From NCBI RefSeq assembly GCF_014203355.1, contig NZ_JACHIR010000001.1, positions 8,434,038 through 8,498,037 on the forward strand: a stretch of 64,000 nt of DNA, given 5' to 3'. Origin of the DNA: Kutzneria kofuensis. GTDB taxonomy: Bacteria; Actinomycetota; Actinomycetes; Mycobacteriales; Pseudonocardiaceae. Shown one piece after another: positions 41,057-49,909 of the stretch (its first letter is position 1; the number at the start of each line of letters is the position of its first letter). The notes under the pieces are model-generated. The model did not search any database. It saw only the letters and a list, made by a program, of their open reading frames with translations, and had not been told where the DNA came from. A program made the position numbers and the translations under genes.

Positions 41057-43006
41057 ATGTCAAAGGAAAGTCCGCGGATTCCGCTGCGCTTCGGCGCGCA
41101 GCTCGTCCCACCCCTGCCCACCGGCGCGGTCGGGAGTGTCGTGTGTGGTCTGGTGGACGGGCGGCCCGTGGCGCTCACCTGCGGCGGGGCCACCGGAGAT
41201 CGCTCGGTCCGGGTGTGGGACATGGACGATCACCAGCAGCTCGGGCGTGCCATCACCCCCCGCGGCTCTGAGCCGGTGTGGGGCGTGGCCTACGGAGAGT
41301 TGGATGGGCGGCCCGTGGCGGTGCTGGTTGGTGGCGGTGTGTGGGTGTGGGACCTGACCGAGCGGCGGCAGATCAGCCGCGGCACGGTCCGGCCTTACCC
41401 GCCGAGCCGGCATGTCGCCGGTGGGCTGTGGGATGTGGCGTGCACCCGGCTCGACGGCCGGCTGGTCGCCGTGACCGGCGGCTACGACGACAACGTCCGG
41501 GTCTGGGATGTCCTCACCGCACAGCAGCTTGGTGACCCGCTTGTCGGCCACACCGGCGTGATCAGGTCCGTGGTCTGCGGGGCACTGCAGGGCCGTCCGA
41601 TCGTTGTGACCGGCAGCGAGGACCACACCGTGCGGCTGTGGGACCTGGACCGGCACGAGCCCATCGGTCAGCCGCTTGCCGGCCACGACGGCGAAGTCTG
41701 GGCGGTGGCCTACGGGGTGCTCGACGGCAGGCCGATCGCCGTCTCCGGCAGCAGGGACCGCACCGTCCGAGTCTGGGACGTGGCCAGTGGACGACAGCTC
41801 GGCGACCCACTGTGCGGCCACTCCAAGGAGGTGGACGCCGTCGCGCTAGCCACGGTCGCCGGTCGGACCGTCGCGGTCAGTGGCGGCGAGGACGTCCGGG
41901 TGTGGGACCTTCGGACTCGCCGTCAGGTCGGACCGCCCCTGTTCGATGGCCGCGACCTCGGCCACATCCGGGCGCTGGCCTGCGGCACCCTGCGCGGCCG
42001 CCCGGTCGCGCTCGCCGCATGCAGCGGTGCGTGGAGGGCGTGGGTGCGCGTGTGGGATCTGGAGGAACACCGCCACATCGGCAATACCGTGCCCGCCCGG
42101 TATGCCGCCGAGTTACCCACGAGCTGGACCGACCCGACCACCGGTGACGTCTACGACCTGACCCGCGATCTTGTCGACAGCGACGGGGGCCGGTGGCAGC
42201 TCGTCGACTACGACGGCATTGAACCCATCGTCGCCGAGCATCCGGTGAACCCGCGGGTCACCTTCGGCATCGCCCACGCGCACGCCGAGTACGACTTCGT
42301 CGATGCGGTCGCTCCCGGACCGAGGCGTCGCACGCCGCCCCGCACCACACACTCCACCCGCCGGCAGTACTACGAATTTCAAGTCTTGGACGAAGGTCGG
42401 GCACTGTCGGCGGAGCAGTTGGCCGAACTCGCCGAGCGATACCCGTACGCCAAGATCGGTCCGACCAGGATGGTGTGGGACTTCGACCCCGACGACGAGG
42501 ACGACGCTGCCGGGAACGAGCACCCGGGCCTGTTGCTGGGGGAGCGGGAGCGCGACGATCTGCTCAACAGGTTCTTCGACGTCTTTCTGGAGTTCCGGGC
42601 CGGCGGTCAGCGGTACCTGATGTTCCGTCTGCCCACCGCCCAACTCGACCTGGAGACGGTCAGCCCCTATCTCACAGCCGGTTACTACGACGGACTATCA
42701 GCACGGGTGTGCGACTCCCATGTGCTGCTCGGCTTCGGCCACTACGAGGAGGACGGCGAGCTCGCCCACTGGCGAGAGCGGCCCAACACCTGGCTGAAGC
42801 CACTCCTGCCGCTCCATGCCGACCTCGCCAGCGGCGACCTCTCGGCCGCCTATCTGGGATGGCTCAAAGGCGTCCAAGACGCCGATGACCGAGACCAGCG
42901 TCGACCGCCACCGCGACCCACGACGTTGCGGGCGATGTCCCCGCAGCTGAGGAAGCTCGCCACCCTGCTCCACCTCAACCAGTGGGCCAGAAAGCACCTT
43001 CCCTGA
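41057..43006 (+). CDS. Seven-bladed WD40 protein with a C-terminal YYEF-type domain
   Basis: A 649-residue protein. Seven WD repeats fill about residues 25-350; each ends in VWD or LWD (VWDMDD, VWDLTE, VWDVLT, LWDLDR, VWDVAS, VWDLRT, VWDLEE), enough for a closed seven-bladed propeller, normally a protein-docking platform. The C-terminal third is a separate domain starting RRQYYEFQVLDEGRALS, with RFFDVFLEFRAGGQRYLMFRLP, like a widespread uncharacterised actinobacterial family that usually stands alone. No signal peptide or membrane helix is seen. The ATG at 41057 has GGAG five bases ahead; GTG 41051 is possible. Its partners are unknown. Confidence 0.85.
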   Translation: MSKESPRIPLRFGAQLVPPLPTGAVGSVVCGLVDGRPVALTCGGATGDRSVRVWDMDDHQQLGRAITPRGSEPVWGVAYGELDGRPVAVLVGGGVWVWDLTERRQISRGTVRPYPPSRHVAGGLWDVACTRLDGRLVAVTGGYDDNVRVWDVLTAQQLGDPLVGHTGVIRSVVCGALQGRPIVVTGSEDHTVRLWDLDRHEPIGQPLAGHDGEVWAVAYGVLDGRPIAVSGSRDRTVRVWDVASGRQLGDPLCGHSKEVDAVALATVAGRTVAVSGGEDVRVWDLRTRRQVGPPLFDGRDLGHIRALACGTLRGRPVALAACSGAWRAWVRVWDLEEHRHIGNTVPARYAAELPTSWTDPTTGDVYDLTRDLVDSDGGRWQLVDYDGIEPIVAEHPVNPRVTFGIAHAHAEYDFVDAVAPGPRRRTPPRTTHSTRRQYYEFQVLDEGRALSAEQLAELAERYPYAKIGPTRMVWDFDPDDEDDAAGNEHPGLLLGERERDDLLNRFFDVFLEFRAGGQRYLMFRLPTAQLDLETVSPYLTAGYYDGLSARVCDSHVLLGFGHYEEDGELAHWRERPNTWLKPLLPLHADLASGDLSAAYLGWLKGVQDADDRDQRRPPPRPTTLRAMSPQLRKLATLLHLNQWARKHLP

Positions 43007-43234
43007 CACCCGGGCCAGGCGCACATACCGATCAGACCGGGGGAAACCCCGTACGAAATGCCACGAATGTTCGGGCGATGCGGGCTTGGTCAGCTCGCGG
43101 TCGAAGGCCGCCCCCCGGCGGCCGTGTCCGGCCGCGTCGTTGTCGAGGTGGGCGAGGAGTCAGCTGGTGCCGCCGAGCACGCCCAGCCGCCGCAGCGGTG
43201 CGCTGCACAAGGCCACCATTGTCACCAGGGCCAG

Positions 43235-43430
43235 ATCGGCCGCGGCTGCATCAAGTTCGCCCGCAACGACGCCTGCTCGTTCTGCTCGATCCGGTTCGGT
43301 GGCATGTGGCGCAACTCCGTCCCGTCGGCGGAGGCCGCCTGGCAGGTCATCCACGCCGCGCACACCGCCGGGTACGACTACCTGTACCTGACGGCCGACG
43401 AGTTGCCGCTGATGTTCGGCCGGCTGTTGC
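43235..43430 (+). pseudogene. Radical SAM enzyme fragment
   Basis: One frame reads RGCIKFARNDACSFCSI, then MWRNSVPSAEAAWQVIHAAH and AGYDYLYLTADELPL, resembling the first two strands and cysteine cluster of a radical SAM protein. No start, N-terminal part or remainder of the barrel is found; it runs straight into an IS701-type remnant. It is a truncated gene, perhaps cut by that insertion. Confidence 0.55.
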
Positions 43431-43431
43431 T

Positions 43432-43668
43432 GTGGCGGAGTTGGACCGGGTGCAAGCGCGGGATCGGTAGCCGGTTCGCGCGATCCGAACCGCGATCCCG
43501 GGTTCGGGGATGCCTGCTGGGCTGACCGCGGGGTCGGAACGCAAGAACGGCTGGACCCTGGCCGAGCACACCGCCCAGATCGGCCCGGATGGCATGCAGC
43601 GGCTGCTGCGGCGAGCGGACTGTGACCGTGACGGCGTGCTGATCGTGGACGATACCGGGTTCCTTGTA
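43432..43668 (+). mobile_element. IS701-type transposase remnant
   Basis: Pieces in three frames match the N-terminal part of IS701-family transposases in order: AELDRVQAR, GSRFARSEPRSRVRG, then GLTAGSERKNGWTLAEHTAQ and GPDGMQRLLRRAD. The text then jumps to DGVLIVDDTGFL, which normally lies some 25 residues further on. Two frameshifts, an internal deletion and absence of the rest of the DDE domain show that it is dead. It abuts the radical SAM fragment. Confidence 0.7.
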
Positions 43669-43877
43669 TTTCCGTATCGAGTGGACAGTCGCGCTCAAGT
43701 GGAGCAAAACTGGGGCACGCCCCTGACTCTATTTGAAACAGGGTCAGGATTCTGCTCCGCGTCCATGTCGCCCACTTGGGGAGGCCGAGTGTGAACCGTT
43801 CGTCGGCCGCGAGTTGGACCGGCAAGCCCGGTCGGTGCGAATCACCTTCCGTGTCGGATGCGGAGTCGAGTAAGCAC

Positions 43878-43916
43878 AAGACGGCCTGCCGGATTCGATG
43901 CCGGCCAGGCCGTCTT
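43878..43916 (-). terminator. Hairpin after small secreted peptide gene
   Basis: AAGACGGCCTG (43878-43888) pairs with CAGGCCGTCTT (43906-43916), with further partial pairing inside the loop. It begins 28 bases past the stop at 43945. The stretch 43669-43877 has no gene I can support. Confidence 0.65.
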
Positions 43917-43944
43917 CCGATTGCCGGTTACCGCGGTTTGTCGG

Positions 43945-44115
43945 TTACCGTGGGGGCCACTCGCCGCCGTCCTCGCCGCCGGTCGTCGGCGCCGAGACGG
44001 ACGTGGACACGGCGGCTTCGGCGTGTGCGTGCGCAGCGCCCAGCGCCTGGGCTGCGACCGGCGTCGCCAACAGAGCGAACAGCAGACCAAGCGCGATGTT
44101 CCGTGCTTGCACCAT
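43945..44115 (-). CDS. Small secreted peptide
   Basis: A 56-residue product starting MVQARNIALGLLFALLATPV, a clear signal peptide cleaved near AQA or AHA, leaving a mature part of about 30-35 residues rich in Ala, Ser, Thr and Gly. The ATG at 44115 has GGGAG eight bases ahead; the frame is open to 44199 without a better site. It lies 28 bases after the DUF5519 gene on the same strand and before a hairpin, so it probably ends that transcript. The function is unknown. Confidence 0.55.
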   Translation of the reverse strand: MVQARNIALGLLFALLATPVAAQALGAAHAHAEAAVSTSVSAPTTGGEDGGEWPPR

Positions 44116-44143
44116 GGTTGAAGCTCCCTTCGCTGCGACAGTT

Positions 44144-44695
44144 TCATTCGGCGACATCGGTGACCCCCGGGTCGTCGGGGTCCGACAAACCGAGCGCATA
44201 CCGGTAGGATATTTTTACTAATGCCCACACGACGCCAAGTTCGGCCTCGTCACGTGGACCGAACAGCAGGAAGGGGCCGGAAGAGACGCTGGGCTTTCCC
44301 CAACCCGCTTTGCTGGCCGCTGCCGCACATGCCGAAGGCAGCATAACATGCAGGCTTCCGTCATAACTCGGGTGCAAATGCGTGAATTCCGTCAGGGCGA
44401 TGAAGGCCGAGAGGGGTCCCCGCGCCAGCTTGGGCGCCAGGTGCAGCCCGTCGCTGCCGGGCGCGCAGGCGATCGCCGGCCGCACGAGCACGCCGCGCAG
44501 CCCGCCGGCCAGCAGTAGGAGTCTCTCCTGCAGCCATCGCGGCGCGTTCTGGGTCAGCTGCTCCTGCCTGCGCTCGTCCGAGGCCAGCGGCGTCGGGCCT
44601 TCTCTCCGCGGCAGGCTGCCGGATGTCACTGCGGCAACCTGGTGTCGGGCGATCCCATTCGTTCTCCCTGCCTCCAACGTGTGTCTCGCGAACAT
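44144..44695 (-). CDS. DUF5519 (luciferase-domain) protein
   Basis: A protein of up to 183 residues. The C-terminal 120 residues fit DUF5519: LHLAPKLARGPLSAFIALTEF, THLHPSYDGSLHVMLP, AGWGKPSV and LLFGPRDEAELGVVWALVKISY. The family's role is unknown despite its luciferase-domain label. The start is uncertain: an ATG at 44695 and a GTG at 44626 are both possible and neither has a strong ribosome site. It is divergent from the SARP gene at 44845, so the 149-base gap should carry both promoters. Confidence 0.75.
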   Translation of the reverse strand: MFARHTLEAGRTNGIARHQVAAVTSGSLPRREGPTPLASDERRQEQLTQNAPRWLQERLLLLAGGLRGVLVRPAIACAPGSDGLHLAPKLARGPLSAFIALTEFTHLHPSYDGSLHVMLPSACAAAASKAGWGKPSVSSGPFLLFGPRDEAELGVVWALVKISYRYALGLSDPDDPGVTDVAE

Positions 44696-44844
44696 GGATC
44701 ACGTTGCCGAAGCGGCATCCCCATTCGTTCCCGCGGCGATTCCGCCTGGCTCCCACCGGTTCCGGGATCCGGGCGGTAACGGAGCAGGAATGCCGGCACG
44801 CACGATCGGCGCAGCGACCGGACTCGCTGACTCGAGGAGATGCC

Positions 44845-45639
44845 GTGCTGGAATTCACCTTGCTGGGTCCATTGGGGGTCCAGGGCGCTGATGGCCCGGT
44901 CCAGCTGACCTCGACCAGGCTCAAGCAGGTGTGCGCGATCCTGCTGGTGGACAGCCCGCGGGTCGTCGACGTCGGCCGGATCGTGGCGGAACTGTGGCCG
45001 GCGGGGCCGCCGAAGTCGGCGTTGAGCACGGTGCACACCTACGTCTACCTGGTGCGCAAACAGTTGGCCGAGCACGTCGCGGATGTCAACAAGCTGGTCG
45101 CCACCGTGAGCAACGGGTACGCCATGACGGTCGATCGACAGGCGGTCGACGCCTTCCGGTTCGAGCAGTGTGTGCGCGACGGCCGCGTCCTGCTGGACGC
45201 GGGGCGGGCGGCCGACGCGTCCGCCAAGTTCGACAAGGCGCTGGCCATGTGGCGGGGATCCGCTCTGGTCGACGTGCGAGGCGGACCGTTGCTGGACGCG
45301 GAGGCCGTTCGGCTGGACGGCCTGCGCGAGGCCGCGCTGGAGCTGCGCATCCAGGCCGATCTGGCGCAGGAACGGCTGGCTGAGGTGATTCCGGAACTGC
45401 AGGCGCTGGTCCGGCGCTATCCGCTGCGAGAGCGTTTCCACCACCAGCTCGTCGCGGCGCTCAACCGGGCCGGGCGGCGGGCCGACGCGCTGATCGCCTA
45501 CCGGCACACCTGCCGCGTGCTCCACGAGGAACTCGGCCTCGACCCCTCGTACGAACTGCGCCGGTTGCACCACCTGGTGCTGACCGGCGCGCCGGTCGGC
45601 GCAGCAGAAGCCGCGGTCAGACTGCCGTCTCCGTTGTGA
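44845..45639 (+). CDS. SARP-family pathway regulator
   Basis: A 264-residue Streptomyces antibiotic regulatory protein with the minimal two-domain layout. An OmpR-like winged helix (FTLLGPLGVQGADGPVQL, then LLVDSPRVVDVGRIVAELWP) is followed by the BTAD helical domain (FDKALAMWRGSALVDVRG, LRERFHHQLVAALNRAGRRADAL). Such proteins activate antibiotic operons by binding repeated heptamers upstream of the -10 element. The GTG at 44845 has GAGGAGA four to five bases ahead. It lies directly upstream of a second SARP and 3.4 kb before the biosynthetic operon, so it is the likely pathway activator. Confidence 0.92.
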   Translation: MLEFTLLGPLGVQGADGPVQLTSTRLKQVCAILLVDSPRVVDVGRIVAELWPAGPPKSALSTVHTYVYLVRKQLAEHVADVNKLVATVSNGYAMTVDRQAVDAFRFEQCVRDGRVLLDAGRAADASAKFDKALAMWRGSALVDVRGGPLLDAEAVRLDGLREAALELRIQADLAQERLAEVIPELQALVRRYPLRERFHHQLVAALNRAGRRADALIAYRHTCRVLHEELGLDPSYELRRLHHLVLTGAPVGAAEAAVRLPSPL

Positions 45640-45699
45640 CGGTGGCTTCGGCCGCGCGTGGTTTTCCATTCGACCCGTGCTTGACGGGAGACCAGTCAC

Positions 45700-47904
45700 T
45701 TGACCGCAACACATCAGTTCGGCCCGTACACCGCGATACTGCGCCCATCCGGTGCGACGGACCCCGCGCGACACGGAGCTGAGCGCCGCCGGCCTTTCCC
45801 GGACACGGAGCCGATGCGCCGACCGGCGGTGAACGGGGCTCCGACGGCCACCGGCGCCACGCCGCGAACCACCGGTTTCCTCACCCGTGACGGCCTCCGG
45901 TTCTCCGTCCTGGGTGACCTCCGTGCCCATCGCGGCGGCGTCGCGCTCGACAAGTTGGGCCCACCGCAGCAACAGGCCGTGCTGCTGGTGTTCCTGCACC
46001 ACGCCTCCCACGCGGTCTCCATAGCGCAGCTCGTCGACGCGTTGTGGGAGAACGACCCGCCGCGATCCGCGGCACGCACGATCCGCACCTATGTGTGGCG
46101 GCTGCGAGGTGTCCTCCGGTCCGGTGACACATCGCCCGGCGAGCTCGTCTCCGCCGGGGACGGCTACCGCCTGGACATCGAACCATCCCAAGTGGACGCA
46201 AAGTACGCGACGCTGCTGCTCAAGAACGCCATCGAGCTGCGTGCCAGCGGCCGGACCGCGGAGGCGGCCGCCGCGCTGGACGAATCACTGACGCTGTGGC
46301 GCGGTGAGCCCCTGGTGGGGGTGCCGGGCCCGTTCGCGGATCGACAGCGGCTGCACCTCGCCGAACTGCACGTCAGTCTCGTCGAGGAACGCGCCGATCT
46401 CGACCTTGCCACTGGCCGGTTCCAGACCGCCGTGGCGCTTCTGCGCGATCTCGCGGCAGCGCACCCCCTCCGTGAGCGCCTCCAGGGACTGCTGATGCGC
46501 GCGTTGTACGGCGCCGGGCGGCAGGCCGACGCGCTGGCCGTGTTCCACGCGACCCGGCTGCGGCTCGCCGAGGAGATCGGCATCCACCCGTGTCAGGAGC
46601 TCATCAGGCTGCACCAGCAGATTCTCACCGGACAGCTCTCACGCGCGCCGCGCATCGAACCGGCGGCGACGACATCCCCGACACCGCATCCGGTTTCCGC
46701 GGAGCGCTCCGAAGGAGTCGGCCGGAGCGACCGGGAAACGTCCGCCGACTCGGCGGCGACGACAGCGGTTCCGCCCGCGGACTCGGGGCGGTCCGACCCG
46801 ACCGGGTTCACCGTCGCCGAGCCGCCGGCGTCGGGCCACCCGACCGCACCCGCCTTTCCGGTCCCCGCCCAGCTGCCCCCGGACATCCCGGACTTCGTGG
46901 GCCGCGCCGCCGAGGTCCAGAGCCTCTGCGCCATCCTGACCGACCGGCGGCGATGTACCCCCGCAGTGGTCGCTGTGACCGGAATGGGCGGCGTCGGCAA
47001 GACGTCGCTCGCGGTGCACGTCGCCCATCGCGTCCGTTCCAGTTACCCCGACGGCCAGCTCTACGCGCGTTTCGACGGCGGGGACAGCGATCTCGACGCC
47101 ACCAGGAACGTGCTGGCGGCCTTCCTGTCCGTGCTCGGCGTCCGGGCCGACCAGATGCCGGACGACGTGGCGGACCGCAGCCGGCTGCTGCGTTCGTTGC
47201 TGGACGGGCGCAGCAGCCTGATCGTCCTCGACAACGTCCCCGACGCGGCGGTGATCCGAGACCTGATTCCCGGCTCGGTCGCGTGCGGGGTGATCATCAC
47301 CAGCCGCTCCCGACTCGTCGGCCTGCCGCTGACCCATCAGCAGTGTCTCGACGTCCTGAGCCTCGAAGCGGCGATCGCCCTGCTCGGCCACGAAATCGGC
47401 GCCGAGCGTGTGGCCGCGCAGCACGACGGCGTCGTCGCGCTCGTCACCGCGTGCGGCCGGCTGCCGCTGGCGATTCGCATCGTCGGGGCCCGGCTGGCCG
47501 GCCGGGCCGGTTGGCCCGTCTCGGCGATGATCGAGCGGCTCGACAACGGGCGGCAGAGCATGGCCGAACTCCGTGTCGGGGACCTGGCCGTCGAAGCAGT
47601 CCTCGAGAGCGGCTACCGGCGGCTCACCGCCGCCCAAGCCGACGCGCTCAGGCTGCTCGCCGATGTGAGCGGCGACGAGCTGACCCTGGCCACGGCCGCC
47701 GCCGTCCTCGGACTCGACGAGCACGTGGCCGAGGACATCCTGGAGTCACTCGTGGACGCCGCGATGCTCGAGTCGTCCGTTCCCGGCCGCTACCGCTTCC
47801 ACGTGCTCGTCCGCGCGTTCGCTCGGCAGCTCGCCGACAGCCGCGACCGTGCCGAACCGCCGGATACGGGCGACCAGCCCCGTGTCGGGGCGGGAACGAG
47901 GTGA
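45700..47904 (+). CDS. AfsR-type SARP regulator with NB-ARC ATPase
   Basis: A protein of about 734 residues with a winged-helix domain (FSVLGDLRAHRGGVALDKLG, IAQLVDALWENDPP), a BTAD domain (LRERLQGLLMRALYGAGRQADAL), a Pro/Ser-rich linker, and an NB-ARC nucleotide-binding domain with VAVTGMGGVGKTSLAVHVAH and a later ITSRSRLVGL. It ends after the helical ARC part and lacks the TPR array of full AfsR proteins. The start is unclear: TTG at 45700 has GGGAG nine bases ahead, ATG at 45814 has GGAG very close. It follows the smaller SARP by 60 bases and is probably cotranscribed. Confidence 0.88.
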   Translation: MTATHQFGPYTAILRPSGATDPARHGAERRRPFPDTEPMRRPAVNGAPTATGATPRTTGFLTRDGLRFSVLGDLRAHRGGVALDKLGPPQQQAVLLVFLHHASHAVSIAQLVDALWENDPPRSAARTIRTYVWRLRGVLRSGDTSPGELVSAGDGYRLDIEPSQVDAKYATLLLKNAIELRASGRTAEAAAALDESLTLWRGEPLVGVPGPFADRQRLHLAELHVSLVEERADLDLATGRFQTAVALLRDLAAAHPLRERLQGLLMRALYGAGRQADALAVFHATRLRLAEEIGIHPCQELIRLHQQILTGQLSRAPRIEPAATTSPTPHPVSAERSEGVGRSDRETSADSAATTAVPPADSGRSDPTGFTVAEPPASGHPTAPAFPVPAQLPPDIPDFVGRAAEVQSLCAILTDRRRCTPAVVAVTGMGGVGKTSLAVHVAHRVRSSYPDGQLYARFDGGDSDLDATRNVLAAFLSVLGVRADQMPDDVADRSRLLRSLLDGRSSLIVLDNVPDAAVIRDLIPGSVACGVIITSRSRLVGLPLTHQQCLDVLSLEAAIALLGHEIGAERVAAQHDGVVALVTACGRLPLAIRIVGARLAGRAGWPVSAMIERLDNGRQSMAELRVGDLAVEAVLESGYRRLTAAQADALRLLADVSGDELTLATAAAVLGLDEHVAEDILESLVDAAMLESSVPGRYRFHVLVRAFARQLADSRDRAEPPDTGDQPRVGAGTR

Positions 47905-48147
47905 GTGTCGTGTCCCATCGGGAGGACAAGCGCGGCATGACTTCTGTATCAGCACCGGTCGCGACGACAACGGCGTCCGTCCCGCGGTCGCGGACGAAGA
48001 TCCGGCCGTCTGGCCACAGTGGACTGATCGGGCGTCGTCCGGCCCGACCCGGCGCCGCCGCCGCGTGCAGTGACGGTTGCCCGGTAGGTCGCCCGCCGAT
48101 CCGACGTCGACCGAACACCGATCACGACGGACCACGATCGTGTGCGA

Positions 48148-48174
48148 GGGGCGGAAGCCACCCGATTCCGCCCC
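48148..48174 (+). terminator. Hairpin between SARP and biosynthetic operon
   Basis: GGGGCGGAA (48148-48156) pairs with TTCCGCCCC (48166-48174) around nine bases. It separates the regulators from the operon, so the operon promoter should lie at 48175-48253. In 47905-48147 I find no convincing gene and no RiPP-like precursor. Confidence 0.6.
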
Positions 48175-48253
48175 ACCGGGCCAATTCGCTTTCCGTGACC
48201 GGACCGCCAGGAGTGGGACGGGGCACCACATCACTCTCTTCGGGAGGAGGCGC

Positions 48254-49876
48254 ATGATCGCGTCCGCTGCCGTGCCGACGGGTGCACGACCGGGGGCGGC
48301 ACCCATCGTGCTCGCCACCCCCTCACCTGTCACCCACCGCACCGCCGAGGAGAACCTCGGACTGGGATATCTCGCAGCCTTCCTCCGCGAGGCCGGTTAC
48401 GAGGTCACCATCGTCGACGGTTGGCTGCGGGGCCTCGACGTCATCGAACTCGCCGCGCAGGTGGTCGCACTCAGGCCGGTGCTGCTCGGATTCGCCTGCT
48501 ACCGCAGCAACATGCAGCGGGCCATCGAGACCATGCGCCTGGTGCGCGAAGGCGGCGTCCGGCCGTTCACCGTCGCGGGCGGTTACGGGCCGACCTTCCA
48601 CACCGAAGACTTCCTCGATGCGGGGTTCGACGCCGTGGTGCGTGGCGAGGGCGAGCTTCCGATGCGCATGCTCGCCGACCACCTCGCCGGTCGCGACGGC
48701 GCGCCGGACCTCGCGGCCATCCCCGGACTGAGCTGGCGCGCGGCCGACGGGAGAGTCCACCACAGCCCTCAGCCCGCGCCGAAGCTTCCGCTCGACAGCC
48801 TTCCGCATCCGCACCGCGACACCCTCGACCTCACCATGAAGCGGCGCAGTCTCGTCCACCTCCAGACCGCCCGTGGCTGCCAGGCCAGTTGCACCTTCTG
48901 CTCCATCGTGGCGTTCGAGCGGGTCGGCGGCGGCTCGACGTGGCGGCAGCGCGGCATCAAACACATCGCCGACGAGCTGGAGGCGCTCTGGGAGCGCGGG
49001 GCCCGTTATTTCAAGATCATCGACGATTCGCTGGTCGAACCGCCGCGGGACGCCCAGTGGTGCGCCGACCTCGCCGACGAGCTCGACCAGCGGGGGGTGC
49101 GGGCCCGGCTGCGCGGTTCGATCCGCGCCGACCGGGCCAGCGAGGACGTGGTGCGGGAACTGGCCCGCGCCGGATTCTTCTCCTTCTCCTGCGGCATCGA
49201 GAACTTCTCCCAGTCGGCGCTGCGGCGCATGGCCAAACGGGCCGACGTCGAACAGAACCACGCCGCCCTGGAACGCTTCCGGTCGCACGGCATCTACGTG
49301 CAGGCCGGGCACATCCTCTTCGACGACCGCACCAGCCTGCAGGAGCTGGAGGACAACTACGCCGGGATGCGCCGCCACTCCTGGGCGATCTCCAAGGGCA
49401 TCTTCACCGAGATGTACGCGGCGGCGGGCACCAACTTCACCCGACGGCTGGCCAAGCGCGGCGCGCTCGAGGTGGACCGCGACACGCTCGGAAACACCCG
49501 CTACGACGTGCTCGATCCACGGGTGCGGCCGATCTACGACGCGCTGAAGCGGTGGCAGAAGGCGCATTCCGGCGTCTACGACAAGGCGATCGACCCGCTG
49601 TCCGCGCCCAAGGCCCTCGATGACCGTGAACTGGCCGTCATGCACGGGCTGTACCTGGAGCTGCGCCGGATCGACCTCGATCTGTTCCGCCGCTTGCTGG
49701 ACGTCGCCGCCGGGCCGGTGCCCACCGCCCGGCTGGACGCCGAGATCGACGAGCTCGTGCGGGCCGAGACCGAGCGCACCGCCCCGTGGTACGAGCGTTT
49801 CGACCGCCGCGTCGAGGCGGCCTACCGCGACGTGGGCCTGGCCTACGACGCCGACGAGAACCCGTTTCTGTGCTGA
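48254..49876 (+). CDS. B12-binding-type radical SAM enzyme
   Basis: A 540-residue enzyme. The N-terminal 150 residues form a cobalamin-binding-like Rossmann domain (ENLGLGYLAAFLREAGYEVTI, LGFACYRSNM, VAGGYGPTFH). The radical SAM core follows with the 4Fe-4S motif ARGCQASCTFCSI, and a C-terminal helical extension ends the protein. Members of this group do methylations at unactivated carbons, ring rearrangements or other radical steps in natural product pathways; the substrate cannot be named. The ATG at 48254 has GGGAGGAGG just ahead. It is the first gene of the operon; the next starts 33 bases on. Confidence 0.9.
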   Translation: MIASAAVPTGARPGAAPIVLATPSPVTHRTAEENLGLGYLAAFLREAGYEVTIVDGWLRGLDVIELAAQVVALRPVLLGFACYRSNMQRAIETMRLVREGGVRPFTVAGGYGPTFHTEDFLDAGFDAVVRGEGELPMRMLADHLAGRDGAPDLAAIPGLSWRAADGRVHHSPQPAPKLPLDSLPHPHRDTLDLTMKRRSLVHLQTARGCQASCTFCSIVAFERVGGGSTWRQRGIKHIADELEALWERGARYFKIIDDSLVEPPRDAQWCADLADELDQRGVRARLRGSIRADRASEDVVRELARAGFFSFSCGIENFSQSALRRMAKRADVEQNHAALERFRSHGIYVQAGHILFDDRTSLQELEDNYAGMRRHSWAISKGIFTEMYAAAGTNFTRRLAKRGALEVDRDTLGNTRYDVLDPRVRPIYDALKRWQKAHSGVYDKAIDPLSAPKALDDRELAVMHGLYLELRRIDLDLFRRLLDVAAGPVPTARLDAEIDELVRAETERTAPWYERFDRRVEAAYRDVGLAYDADENPFLC

Positions 49877-49909
49877 CAAGTCACTCCACCCGAAAGGTCG
49901 TGCCGTCCA

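Noticed and set aside
43691-43750. CCTGAC/GTCAGG short inverted repeat near the IS701-type remnant, considered as an IS end
   Set aside because: Arms are only six bases and no matching end or target duplication was found on the other side.
47905-48253. Possible RiPP precursor gene before the first radical SAM gene (frames opening at 47938 and nearby)
   Set aside because: Ribosome sites are poor, the text is Arg/Pro-rich without a leader-like motif, and a terminator hairpin crosses the frame.
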